A stretch of 15,126 bases of DNA from CAZSHX01 sp964606895 (lineage in GTDB: Bacteria > Bacteroidota > Ignavibacteria > Kapaibacteriales > UBA2268), in assembly GCA_964606895.1 (NCBI GenBank), contig CAZSHX010000095.1, positions 1-15,126 on the forward strand, written 5' to 3'. The translations under genes and the position numbers were made by a program. Below are positions 6,646 through 15,037 of this stretch, one piece after another. Each line of letters opens with the position of its first letter. The stretch's first letter is position 1. The notes below the pieces were generated by a model. That model worked only from the letters and a program-made list of their open reading frames with translations. It did no database searches and was not told the origin of the DNA.

Positions 6646-7692
6646 ATGAAGAGATTAAAGAAAGCAATCGGGGATTTTGTTCTAAATCATTTAACGGGCG
6701 AAGACGGTCTGCTCGATATTAAAATATCCCTGGATAGCAATCCAGATGCAACGAATAAAATAATTCCACTTTTTAACCTCTCGGAGAAGATTCGGAAAGG
6801 ATTTCAAAATGAAATTCAGCTTAGAGAAGGCCTGAAGATAATAATTAATAATTACAATATAAAAAAGGCAATCACTGTTAAATTTGAGATTAAAGAAGCA
6901 CCTTTGGAATTTGCTTTTTGCCTCTCGGGAAATTTCAGAACAATTATTGAAAATGACAATATCCCGATGAGTGATTTTTCTATTCGTCAGGGTTCAAATT
7001 CCATTTTTTTTCTGCCGAATTGCAATGGACGGTTGGAACTTTCCGCAGGTGAACCTTTAAAAATTGTATCACTGCATATAAACCCCGATATTCTGAATGA
7101 TTTTATTGATTCCGATTTTAAGAACTTGCCTGATGCTCTTGTAAATTTAATCCGCCACAAACGAAATCTGCCGTTTATTTCTATCGGAATAATGAATTTG
7201 CAGATGTTCACCATTGCTAATCAAATCATGGATTGCAATCTGAAAGGCATCTCCCGAAGAATGTTCCTCGAAAGTAAAGCTCTTGAGCTGATGTCGTTGA
7301 AAATTAATCAATTGCAGGAAATATACGAGGACAAAGCCGACAATATCAAAGTAACGGAAAAAGATATAAAGATGGTAGAAGAATTGATTGAAATTCTGAA
7401 AACTAATCTTCAAAATCCGCCAACTCTCGAAAAATTGGCAAGAATTGCAGGAATGAACCACACAAAACTCAATTTCATTTTCCGAAGCGTTACAGGTCAA
7501 ACTATTTTTTCCTATCTGCGGAATTTACGACTTGAAAAATCCAAGGAAATGCTTGATACCACCAACTTCAATATTGCAGAAATTTCTGATATTAACGGTT
7601 TCAGCAATCCGAGCCATTTTTCGCGGGAATTTACCTCTCAGTATAAGATATCTCCCAAAGCATACCGCAAAGCTTTGAATAATCTTCTTTAA
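6646..7692 (+). CDS. AraC-family regulator, PchR-like
   Basis: A 348-residue transcription regulator. I start it at the ATG at 6646, 7 nt after the MFS stop; an in-frame TTG at 6640 is an alternative. The N-terminal half resembles PchR, the ferri-pyochelin-sensing activator: LREGLKIIINNY (59-70), LEFAFCLSGNF (87-97) and IFFLPNCNG (120-128) are the usual landmarks of this class. The C-terminal 100 residues carry the AraC DNA-binding domain. The first helix-turn-helix is around PTLEKLARIAGMNHTKLNFI (259-278). The second is around FNIAEISDINGFSNPSHFSR (308-327), followed by the family signature FTSQYKISPKAYRK. It lies between the exporter and TonB receptor genes, so it probably controls the receptor gene, the operon, or both, in response to an imported iron chelate. 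The ligand is inferred from family only. Confidence 0.88.
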   Translation: MKRLKKAIGDFVLNHLTGEDGLLDIKISLDSNPDATNKIIPLFNLSEKIRKGFQNEIQLREGLKIIINNYNIKKAITVKFEIKEAPLEFAFCLSGNFRTIIENDNIPMSDFSIRQGSNSIFFLPNCNGRLELSAGEPLKIVSLHINPDILNDFIDSDFKNLPDALVNLIRHKRNLPFISIGIMNLQMFTIANQIMDCNLKGISRRMFLESKALELMSLKINQLQEIYEDKADNIKVTEKDIKMVEELIEILKTNLQNPPTLEKLARIAGMNHTKLNFIFRSVTGQTIFSYLRNLRLEKSKEMLDTTNFNIAEISDINGFSNPSHFSREFTSQYKISPKAYRKALNNLL

Positions 7693-7720
7693 ATGCAATT
7701 ATTTTATCGTCAAATGTAAT

Positions 7721-7748
7721 TTTTTTACACTGAATTGAATTATTTTTG
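7721..7748 (+). promoter_or_regulatory. Possible Bacteroidota-type promoter for the TonB receptor gene
   Basis: The 85-bp gap before the receptor gene contains TATTTTTG at 7741-7748, which fits the Bacteroidota -7 consensus TAnnTTTG, with a T-run at about the -33 distance (7720-7726). Transcription would start about 25 nt before the ATG at 7778. In such AT-rich DNA the match may be chance. It supports the receptor having its own, regulator-responsive promoter. Confidence 0.3.
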
Positions 7749-7777
7749 TTTCTTTTTATTATTCCGATGGAACAACT

Positions 7778-10006
7778 ATGTTTAGGTTGAGTACAATTTC
7801 AATTATATTCGTTATTTCACTTTTTTCATCTTTATCTGCAAGTTCAAAGGCAGAAAATACCGAAAGTTCTGAAGATTCATTAAAAACATATAACAAGTCT
7901 GAAGTGATTGTTTACGGTGCTACCAAAAGACCTGAAAAAATCACAGAATCCCCTGTGGCAGTTACAGTCATTCTGCCCGAAGACATTCAGAAATCGGCAA
8001 GAGGCGGACAAGTCGGCACAGCCCTTATCGGCACTACAGGACTGGATATTCTTCAAAACGGAGCTTCTGACTTCATCGTTAACACCCGCGGTTTCAACAG
8101 CGGACTCAACCGCAGATTACTTGTTTTACAGGACGGAAGAGATGTTTCGATGCCGTTGCTTGGTGCTATGGAGTGGAATTCTTTTTCACTGCCTTTGGAT
8201 GAATTTGCAAGAATTGAACTTGTTCGCGGTCCGTCTGCTTCGCTTTACGGAGCTAATGCATTTAATGGCGTGCTGAACCTGACGAGCTATGCCCCTAAAG
8301 AAATTCTCGGGACTAAGGTCTCGCTTCTTGCCGGTGACTATGGCACACTTCGCGGCGATATCCGTCATGCGGGTATGTTCGGAAATTTCAGTTATAAGCT
8401 AACGCTTGGTCATTCTCAAAGCCTGAATTATTCTAACAGGCGTGATTCTACTCAATTTCTGGAGTATTCAGGTCTGGCATTGGAAAAGAAGGTCCTGACA
8501 AAAGACGACAGGAAAACTTTTTCGACTTACGGCACATTACGAATGGACTACGATTTGGATGAAAATTCAAAACTCGTTGCCGAAGGCGGCTACTCCCGTT
8601 CAGGTAATGAATTGTACGTTTTCGGACTTGGACGTACTTTTGTTAAAGATGTTGAAAAACCTTATGTGCGGCTTGCTTATAATTCATCAAATATTAACGT
8701 TACTGCCCATTATATGAAACGGAGCGTAGGCGATTCGATGTGGCTTATGGTTCCTAATTCGCCCTTGCTTGATAATTCAAGTGATATGATGATTGATTTT
8801 CAGCATAATTTTTATGCTCTCAAAAACCTCCATGTTGTGTGGGGTATCGCCGAGCAGTATCAGTTAATCAGGACTTCGGGAACCAGTATTCCGAATGATA
8901 TTGACGCAAGCTACACAGGTGCTTATGCTCAACTGAAATATGAATTCAGCAAAATGCTGAAATTAGTCGGTTCGGCTCGCGGTGATTTTTCTAATCAGCA
9001 TGACGGGCAGTTCTCTCCAAGGCTTGCACTTGTTTTGTCGCCGTCTGAAACCCAGCAGTTCAGAATCTCAGCAGGAAGAAGTTTCCAAAGACCGAATTAC
9101 TCGGAACTATACAGAAGCACTCCGGATGCTCCGGCATTTACCCTGCTTCCAAATGGGAAGTATGGTCCTCCGGTTGATTTCAAATCTGTCGAAAAGAAAA
9201 TTGCCGACAGCATTGCTGTTTTGTCCGGCAAATCGGCTCCAATGCTAAATCTTGGTTTGAATGCCATGTCGGCAAGAGCATTGGGGAATTCAAATCTTGA
9301 AGTTGAGAAAAATATCGGTATTGAAGCCGGATACAAAGGCGTTTTCGGCAAATCGGTTTACGTGACGGTTGATGCTTACTATAATATTCTGAATGATTTC
9401 ATAACAACATTTTTGCCCGGTGTTAATCCGGCAATTCAGAAATGGTCACCAAATCTTCCTGATTCATTGAAACAATACCAAAGCCTTTTTCAAAACATGG
9501 TTTATGCTCCGTTAGGTGCCCGCGACAGGCAAAGGCTGTCGGTTTACAACGGTGTACCCACGTTCGTTGTTTCAAACGCCAACGTAGGCAGAGTGGAGCA
9601 ATTCGGCTTCGATGTTGAATTGAACTATTTTTTCAATAATGATTTCGTTGTTTCGGGCAACTATTCCTACTACCATTTCAATGTGCTTGAATCGGGACTT
9701 AATCAGCCATTATATGCGAATACATCGCCAAGTAAAGTGAATTTGAAAGCAACATATTCTTACGAAAAATTGTTTGATATTACGGCACACTTCGCATTTT
9801 CGCAGGAATACGACTGGCTTGCGGGAATTACTTTGGGCAAAGTTCCGGCTTACAGCGTTGTGAATTTGAACGGTGGAGTGAATATCACCGAAAAAATGAA
9901 ACTCGGATTCAACGTTACGAACCTGCTCAACAATCATCACTATGAAATATTCGGCGGGACATACCTCCCAAGATATTTTACGGTAAAAGCTTCGTTTGAG
10001 ATATAA
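7778..10006 (+). CDS. TonB-dependent outer-membrane receptor
   Basis: A 742-residue TonB-dependent transporter that brings large substrates such as ferric siderophores, cobalamin or haem across the outer membrane using the TonB-ExbBD energy system. Residues 1-25 are a signal peptide. SEVIVYGA (41-48) is a plausible TonB box. The plug domain (about 53-170) includes NTRGFNSG (102-109), VLQDGRDV (116-123) and IELVRGPSASLYGANAFNG (146-164). The remainder is a beta-barrel with alternating aromatic strands, ending NVTNLLNNHHYEIFGG and FTVKASFEI. The final residue is Ile rather than the usual aromatic. There is no N-terminal carboxypeptidase-like domain and no SusD partner, so a SusC-type glycan importer is unlikely. 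The PchR-like regulator just upstream points to an iron-chelate substrate; that is inference. Confidence 0.92.
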   Translation: MFRLSTISIIFVISLFSSLSASSKAENTESSEDSLKTYNKSEVIVYGATKRPEKITESPVAVTVILPEDIQKSARGGQVGTALIGTTGLDILQNGASDFIVNTRGFNSGLNRRLLVLQDGRDVSMPLLGAMEWNSFSLPLDEFARIELVRGPSASLYGANAFNGVLNLTSYAPKEILGTKVSLLAGDYGTLRGDIRHAGMFGNFSYKLTLGHSQSLNYSNRRDSTQFLEYSGLALEKKVLTKDDRKTFSTYGTLRMDYDLDENSKLVAEGGYSRSGNELYVFGLGRTFVKDVEKPYVRLAYNSSNINVTAHYMKRSVGDSMWLMVPNSPLLDNSSDMMIDFQHNFYALKNLHVVWGIAEQYQLIRTSGTSIPNDIDASYTGAYAQLKYEFSKMLKLVGSARGDFSNQHDGQFSPRLALVLSPSETQQFRISAGRSFQRPNYSELYRSTPDAPAFTLLPNGKYGPPVDFKSVEKKIADSIAVLSGKSAPMLNLGLNAMSARALGNSNLEVEKNIGIEAGYKGVFGKSVYVTVDAYYNILNDFITTFLPGVNPAIQKWSPNLPDSLKQYQSLFQNMVYAPLGARDRQRLSVYNGVPTFVVSNANVGRVEQFGFDVELNYFFNNDFVVSGNYSYYHFNVLESGLNQPLYANTSPSKVNLKATYSYEKLFDITAHFAFSQEYDWLAGITLGKVPAYSVVNLNGGVNITEKMKLGFNVTNLLNNHHYEIFGGTYLPRYFTVKASFEI

Positions 10007-10011
10007 AATTC

Positions 10012-11019
10012 TTATTTCTTCAAAATATGATGCCGCTCTTTCAGGATGCAGTAGCCGCCGACAGCCATCATGATGATATACCATATCGCATGACCGACAG
10101 TTGTGTAAGCAATTGCAAGATTGTCATTTACTGCCCAGAGAGTCGTCAGGATATACCTTGAGGAAGCATGAGTTACGCCTGTTCCGCCGGGAACCGGCAA
10201 AAAGTACAGCACAACACCATTCAGGACTCCCATAAACATCAAATCAAATATACTGATATGGTAAAGCTGAGGCAGGTTAAATGCGGTCGCGGATAAATAA
10301 CTTGCACAAGTGCCTACTATGGAGAATGAAAAAGTGAGTAAAAACCCCAAAGCTAATATTTTCTTGTTCTTAACTACTGCCATACCGTTTTGCAACAGCT
10401 GGATTTTGTTTTTCAAACCTGCCTGAAACTTTTCGGATGTGAAGAAAAAGAAAATACGGATTAGTTTCACGGGGTATTTGGTGAAAGCCATAATATAGAG
10501 CAAGATAATAAGTCCGACACCACCCGCTATTGCTATATTAATTATCCAGTTTAAAGAAACCGAACCATACAGAGTACCGATTTTATCCTGATACAAGAAC
10601 AAAAATATTACGGTAATGGTTAGAAAAACCAGCAAATCCATGATTCGTTCAACGACCATCGTACCTATTATGCCCGAAATGCTGTAACCTGAACGTTTCC
10701 GAAGCAAGGGGGGCATTAATATATCGCCGCCGCGTGGTATAAGGTTGTTCAAAGAACTGCTTATCATCATATTTTTAAACAAGACGCTAAAAGGTATTTT
10801 CTGTCCTGTCTGGTCAACAATTATTTTCCATCTGTAAGCTCTGATAAAATATGTTGATGTTCCGATTATACTCGCTAAAAGGATATATAATATGTTGGCA
10901 TTTTTGGCATAGTTCAATACTTCCGAAAAAGAAATCTTCCTGAAAGCAAAATATAAGAATATGGCTACTATGGAAAATGTAACAATCAGTTTAACCACAT
11001 ATTTGAGATTTTTGTTCAT
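10012..11019 (-). CDS. Flippase-like membrane protein (lysylphosphatidylglycerol synthase TM-region family)
   Basis: A 335-residue polytopic membrane protein of the UPF0104/AglD/MprF transmembrane-region family. It has about seven or eight hydrophobic segments (around 8-27, 42-59, 113-144, 157-178, 219-242, 255-274 and 300-325). Family landmarks are NNLIPRGGDILMPPLL (91-106), VVERIMDLL (122-130) and PVPGGTGVTHAS (275-286). There is no C-terminal DUF2156 transferase domain, so it is not a full MprF lipid aminoacyltransferase. Such stand-alone proteins are common in glycosyltransferase clusters and are suspected of moving or presenting lipid-linked sugars; the exact reaction is not established. 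It overlaps the upstream GT2 gene by 4 nt (ATGA), implying coupled translation. Its stop lies 5 bp from the stop of the convergent TonB receptor gene. Confidence 0.85.
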   Translation of the reverse strand: MNKNLKYVVKLIVTFSIVAIFLYFAFRKISFSEVLNYAKNANILYILLASIIGTSTYFIRAYRWKIIVDQTGQKIPFSVLFKNMMISSSLNNLIPRGGDILMPPLLRKRSGYSISGIIGTMVVERIMDLLVFLTITVIFLFLYQDKIGTLYGSVSLNWIINIAIAGGVGLIILLYIMAFTKYPVKLIRIFFFFTSEKFQAGLKNKIQLLQNGMAVVKNKKILALGFLLTFSFSIVGTCASYLSATAFNLPQLYHISIFDLMFMGVLNGVVLYFLPVPGGTGVTHASSRYILTTLWAVNDNLAIAYTTVGHAIWYIIMMAVGGYCILKERHHILKK

Positions 11020-11843
11020 TGATTGTTCTTGTGCTTTCTTTTCTGAAAGAAGTAAAATAAATTAACCAGCGAGTTCGCCGGAAGAAGCAAAAGACAAACT
11101 TCAGCAAACATATACAAATAGTTGCCGATAGTAAATTTCAACTGTTTCCGGTAGTGCCATTTAACTCGGATTGTGTTTGTGAGTTGCTTTGTTGCATTGG
11201 TATTTTTAATGTTGAAATCAGATTGGTAGTACTTCACAAGCACTTCATCCAGATTGTGAATCACTGCCCCCTGAATATACCATCGAATAAGCATTTCGTA
11301 GTCCTCATTATAACGGCAAAAATCAGAATTGTTAAACAAACCAAATTTATTGAAGTTCACTTTTTTTGTCATCAATGAAGGATTACCTACAGGGCTGTAT
11401 TTATTTATGTCAATTCCCGGAATTTTCGGATAATGTCTTTCGAAAATCGCTTCTTCAGTGTGGTAAATATAAAGCAGAGCAGTTCCAAGAACATCAACTT
11501 CAGGATTTTGTTTTAAATATTTAATCTGTTTTTCAAATCTCGAAGGCAATGAAAAATCATCAGCATCGTGGAAAGCAATGAATTCACCGAAAGCCTCTTT
11601 TATTCCTCTGTTTCGGGAGCAGACACTGCCAAGATTTTTTTCGTTCTTAAAAAATCTGAACCTGTGGTCATTTTGGGCTAAGTCTTTAACATAATTCTCA
11701 GCCAGGGAGTTATCAGGATTATCAAGAACAACAATCACTTCAAAATCTTTGAAAGTTTGATTGTTTATTCCGGATACAGTTCTTCGAAGAACTTCCAAAG
11801 GCTCTTTGTAAACAGGAAATATGACAGATAGTTCCGGATTCAT
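11016..11843 (-). CDS. Glycosyltransferase family 2
   Basis: A 275-residue GT-A-fold glycosyltransferase that transfers a nucleotide-activated sugar, probably to a lipid-linked or polysaccharide acceptor. The Rossmann-like start LSVIFPVYKEPLEVLRRTV (5-23) is followed by VLDNPDNS (39-46), the metal-binding DADD (93-96) in the context FHDADDFSLPSRF, and the likely base-bearing NEDYEMLIRW (179-188). The C-terminus (243-266) is hydrophobic and may anchor the enzyme at the membrane. All expected catalytic residues are present, unlike the two DAGD paralogues further upstream. The 4-nt overlap with the flippase-like gene suggests the two act on the same product. Donor and acceptor cannot be read from the sequence. 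Confidence 0.9.
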   Translation of the reverse strand: MNPELSVIFPVYKEPLEVLRRTVSGINNQTFKDFEVIVVLDNPDNSLAENYVKDLAQNDHRFRFFKNEKNLGSVCSRNRGIKEAFGEFIAFHDADDFSLPSRFEKQIKYLKQNPEVDVLGTALLYIYHTEEAIFERHYPKIPGIDINKYSPVGNPSLMTKKVNFNKFGLFNNSDFCRYNEDYEMLIRWYIQGAVIHNLDEVLVKYYQSDFNIKNTNATKQLTNTIRVKWHYRKQLKFTIGNYLYMFAEVCLLLLPANSLVNLFYFFQKRKHKNNQ

Positions 11844-11889
11844 TTTATATTGGATTCTCTCATAAATAAGTAATTGCCAACTTCATGAT

Positions 11890-12720
11890 TTATATTTTAG
11901 GTTTGCAAATAAACCACTTAGCGATAGCGACACGACCTTCAGCAAGAATTTGTTTCCTTTCGGATAAGTCAAATTGTTCCAAACCTTTAAAATCATAAGT
12001 AAGTGCTTTCTCGATATCATCAATGCTTTTAATAACTGATATGTCATGGGTTTCGTTAAAAACATCTTTTAGGTAAGTTGAAATTGTAATATCAAAAGCA
12101 TCGTGAGTTTCAATAACCAAGTCGCAATTTTTTAAATTCAGAACATTGTTTTTATTAAATAACTCTTTTTCGAAGCCCTCACAATCGCAAATTATTAATC
12201 CTTTTCCAGTAAATTTGAATGACTCCAATACTTTTGCAGTACATTCAGATTTAACAACCATTCTATCGAATACATTATTTAATCTTGCCATATCTTCACA
12301 TAAGATACGTGCTCTTTTGCTTATGTCATAAGCATAATGATTTGCATTAACTAAGTTCATTGCTAATCCAACAGCGTAGTAACCTTCTGCACACCCTACA
12401 TTAATAACTTCAGAATAATTATTGCCTTTCACTTCTTCGAATACTTCCCAAAGTTCTTTCTCGTAACATCCTAAAAGTTTAGGATAGACACTACTCCCTA
12501 CAGAATCTATCTTAGGATATTTCATTCCTTTGAATGGACCATTTTGAACATTAAGTTCCTGAAAAAGTAAATTTTCAATTTTCTCGTTTGGTATTATTCT
12601 TTTTATTGACCTTCTTATATCGAAAAGAAAAACACCTGATATTGCAAATGGTTTTAGAAAAAACCATATAAGGTCATTTTCTGCTAATAAGGTTAGTATC
12701 TTTTTGATTAGTTTTTTCAT
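11890..12720 (-). CDS. SAM-dependent methyltransferase, FkbM-like
   Basis: A 276-residue protein with a class I methyltransferase core in its second half. Motif I is VINVGCAEGYYAVGLA (105-120). The acidic end of the next strand is YDIS with D132. LIICDCEGFEKELF (175-188) and LVIETHD (201-207) match the D-x-E-G-x-E and terminal I-x-E pattern of FkbM-type enzymes, which often O-methylate sugars in surface-glycan clusters. The first 100 residues are basic and partly hydrophobic (13-34) and are not recognisable to me; they may bind the acceptor or the membrane. It is separated from the GT2 genes on either side by 43-46 bp, in the same direction. A role in methylating a sugar of the cluster's glycan, perhaps capping a chain, is plausible but unproven. 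Confidence 0.75.
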   Translation of the reverse strand: MKKLIKKILTLLAENDLIWFFLKPFAISGVFLFDIRRSIKRIIPNEKIENLLFQELNVQNGPFKGMKYPKIDSVGSSVYPKLLGCYEKELWEVFEEVKGNNYSEVINVGCAEGYYAVGLAMNLVNANHYAYDISKRARILCEDMARLNNVFDRMVVKSECTAKVLESFKFTGKGLIICDCEGFEKELFNKNNVLNLKNCDLVIETHDAFDITISTYLKDVFNETHDISVIKSIDDIEKALTYDFKGLEQFDLSERKQILAEGRVAIAKWFICKPKI

Positions 12721-12763
12721 TTTTAATAGTTCAAAATTATTGTTCTTTTTGATAGTAGAAATT

Positions 12764-13594
12764 TCATCCCCACAAACTCCGGATTTTTTTAAGTATCCTA
12801 TTAAGTTTCTGATTGTAAATAAGTCTTCCTAATACCATTATTGCCAGATATTCAATAAACCCCTGAAACGTTTGGTAAGTATATTTTATTTCGTAATTTT
12901 CCAGAATTATTTTTAGCATTGTTAATGCTTGCTTTCTGACATGACTAACAGTTACACCGCTATCATTTATTTCATACTTTACAAGATATTGAGCTATGAT
13001 AGCAACTTTATATTTCTTGATAAACCGGAAAAAATATTCAAAATCCTCGCATTTTTTATATTTCCCTGAATAATAGCCAATCGAGGGAAGAGCCTCGGTT
13101 CTGAAAAAAGCTGTAGAGTGAACAATCACAGCCATTTTATGTGTCTTTTTGACGATTTCCTCATGTTCTGTGGGAAAAGTATTCCAATACAGATGATTGC
13201 CAGCCATATCAATTGATTCGGTGAAACTTCCGCAAAGATAAACTTCGGGGTTCGAGTCCATGAACTCTTTTTGCACCTTGAATCTTTCCGGAATGCATAA
13301 ATCGCCGGCATCAAGAATTGCAACATATTTATAGATGTTTTTCTCTAAAATGTATTCAAGTGCCGAATTTTTTACAATCTCTGCACCTACATTTTTTTCA
13401 TGATATATGCAATGGATGGAATTGATTTGATGGAATTTCTGCCTGATGAATTCAATATCCGGTTTCTCACGGCTATTGTCGTCAATGATTACAACATCAA
13501 CAGGTTCAATATCCGAAATACTTTCCAGAGATTTGTACAATCCTTGCAAATGATTGTAATGCGAGATTATAACAATGATTTCAGATGTCTTCAT
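12764..13594 (-). CDS. Glycosyltransferase family 2, DAGD variant (copy A)
   Basis: A 276-residue GT2 enzyme. The ATG at 13594 is preferred; an in-frame TTG at 13612 would overlap the upstream gene by 4 nt, but neither has a clear ribosome site. It opens with IIVIISHYNHLQGLYKSL (6-23), then VVIIDDNS (34-41). The usual DxD is replaced by DAGD (95-98) in LDAGDLCIPERFKVQ, and the later acidic pair is CEDFEYFFRF (182-191). The first Asp of the metal motif is kept and the last position is also Asp, so activity is plausible. It is clearly paralogous over its whole length to the adjacent upstream gene: both share DAGD, FMD..P, H-S-A/T in mid-domain, RKQ and a C-terminal hydrophobic segment ending GRLI or GRMF. 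Donor and acceptor are unknown. Confidence 0.87.
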   Translation of the reverse strand: MKTSEIIVIISHYNHLQGLYKSLESISDIEPVDVVIIDDNSREKPDIEFIRQKFHQINSIHCIYHEKNVGAEIVKNSALEYILEKNIYKYVAILDAGDLCIPERFKVQKEFMDSNPEVYLCGSFTESIDMAGNHLYWNTFPTEHEEIVKKTHKMAVIVHSTAFFRTEALPSIGYYSGKYKKCEDFEYFFRFIKKYKVAIIAQYLVKYEINDSGVTVSHVRKQALTMLKIILENYEIKYTYQTFQGFIEYLAIMVLGRLIYNQKLNRILKKIRSLWG

Positions 13595-13608
13595 ATTTTT
13601 ATTTATTT

Positions 13609-14466
13609 TCAATCGCTGAAAGACGGACTCAGAAATTTTGCGAATGGTCCTGAAATTTTTCTTAATACTTTTCCGGTTCTAATCAGAAACATTCTTCCAA
13701 AAATCAATGCTAAAATAGCTTTAAACGTACCCACCAAAATTGGGATAATATATCTGAATTTGAAATTCGCATAAATTATTCTTAGGATGCTATATGTCTG
13801 TTTCCTGAATTTTTTGCCTGAAATGCCATAGTCAGCAACTGTATATCTGACCAGAACCAATGGTATATTAGCAACCTTATGATTTTTTATGACATTATAA
13901 ACAAAAGGTACATCTTCGGCACATTTGTAGTTTGTTGGATAATATATCTGCTCATTCAATAATTCATATCTGAATATCAATGCACTATGAACAAACTGAA
14001 AACTCGAATAGATTTTTTTTCTTATTCTATCATTTGCAACTTCCGGTTTGAAATCTGATATTTTCTCTCCCTTTTCATTCTCCATTCTTACGAAGCAACC
14101 TGCCAAAGCAATATTGGGATGGTCATCCATGAAATCAACCTGAATTTTGCATCTGTTCGGTATATTCAAATCACCGGCATCAATTCTTATAATAAATTGA
14201 TGTTTGTTAAGGTTTTGAATGAACCTTAATCCATGATTTAGTGCGAATTCCTGACTAACTGCCTCCTTATCATGTTCCTTTAGTTCAAGATAAACGTTTT
14301 CAAATTGTTGGAATTCGGCTCTCAATTCATTATAGTCGGGTTTGACTTTACTGCCATCGTCAACTATCAACAAATCAATTGGTTCTGATTCGACAACACT
14401 TTTTAGTGTTATCTTCAAATTTTCTATGTCATTATGCGTACAAATTAAAATTATTGCTTTGCTCAT
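13609..14466 (-). CDS. Glycosyltransferase family 2, DAGD variant (copy B)
   Basis: A 285-residue GT2 enzyme that starts at the ATG at 14466 with MSKAIILICTHNDIENLKIT, then LLIVDDGSK (32-40). The metal site is DAGD (96-99) in RIDAGDLNIPNRCKIQ, and the acidic pair is AED (183-185). A C-terminal segment around 238-262 is hydrophobic and followed by basic residues. It is the paralogue of the next gene downstream, from which it is separated by 14 bp (or overlapped by 4 nt if the alternative start is used), so a local duplication is likely. The two copies have diverged strongly, suggesting different donors or acceptors, or successive additions of similar sugars. Confidence 0.87.
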   Translation of the reverse strand: MSKAIILICTHNDIENLKITLKSVVESEPIDLLIVDDGSKVKPDYNELRAEFQQFENVYLELKEHDKEAVSQEFALNHGLRFIQNLNKHQFIIRIDAGDLNIPNRCKIQVDFMDDHPNIALAGCFVRMENEKGEKISDFKPEVANDRIRKKIYSSFQFVHSALIFRYELLNEQIYYPTNYKCAEDVPFVYNVIKNHKVANIPLVLVRYTVADYGISGKKFRKQTYSILRIIYANFKFRYIIPILVGTFKAILALIFGRMFLIRTGKVLRKISGPFAKFLSPSFSD

Positions 14467-14497
14467 TTAGGTTTGAATTTATTAAATTAAAAAATAA

Positions 14498-15037
14498 TCA
14501 TTTAGATGGTGTCAAATATTCTTTTATTCTTAATAACCTTTCTGCATTTCTAATGCCAACTATGACAATAATAATGGTTTTAATAAAACTATAATTCCAA
14601 CATAAAATTGCAGTTCTTGTTTCGTAAGTAAGAAATTTGAGAAAGGCAATTTTCATTCTTGTTTTTACTGAATATCTATCATCATTTTTAATGAACCAAG
14701 GCGTTGTCTGAAAATATTTGTTAAAAACTTGAATATAGTAGTTTAAACATATTGGATCCGTAGGTTTACCATGAGTAAAGTGAATGATAACAGGATTCTC
14801 AATTGCAGTTTGAGTGTCGGGTCTTTTCCGTAATTCTTTGAAAACCTTGACTTTTGACAATAAGTACTGGTCAAAAAAATTAAATTTAATTTCTAAAAAT
14901 ATTATATCGTTACTAATTACGAAATTTAGAAGATCTTGATCCTCAAATTTTTGATATAAAGGTTTATTTGATATGTAGTTCAACACTTGATTCGGGATAT
15001 CATTGTCTGACCATTTTTTTAAATTGATTAACATCAC
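14498..15037 (-). CDS. C-terminal part of a GT8 glycosyltransferase, probably frameshifted
   Basis: The sequence matches the second half of family 8 (general stress/lipopolysaccharide) glycosyltransferases. Landmarks are MLINLKKW at the start, DQDLLN (33-38) and HFTHGKP (86-92), a variant of the metal-binding HFxGxxKPW in which the Trp is lost. The N-terminal half with the DxD motif is not in this frame. Codons immediately upstream of the GTG at 15037 continue the family motif (HIYFNSGVMLIN), so the GTG is not a natural start. That frame reaches a TAA at 15098-15100. A second frame just above reads KYYKLFKELL and ends at TAG 15073-15075. A full-length gene would extend past the window end. 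I infer a one-base deletion near 15080, hence a pseudogene or a sequencing error. Confidence 0.6.
   Translation of the reverse strand: MMLINLKKWSDNDIPNQVLNYISNKPLYQKFEDQDLLNFVISNDIIFLEIKFNFFDQYLLSKVKVFKELRKRPDTQTAIENPVIIHFTHGKPTDPICLNYYIQVFNKYFQTTPWFIKNDDRYSVKTRMKIAFLKFLTYETRTAILCWNYSFIKTIIIVIVGIRNAERLLRIKEYLTPSK

Noticed and set aside
7778..10006. SusC-type glycan importer
   Set aside because: There is no N-terminal carboxypeptidase-like domain and no adjacent susD gene. The PchR-like regulator argues for a classical siderophore-type receptor.
10012..11019. Full MprF lysylphosphatidylglycerol synthase
   Set aside because: Only the transmembrane region is present; the C-terminal aminoacyl transferase domain is absent.
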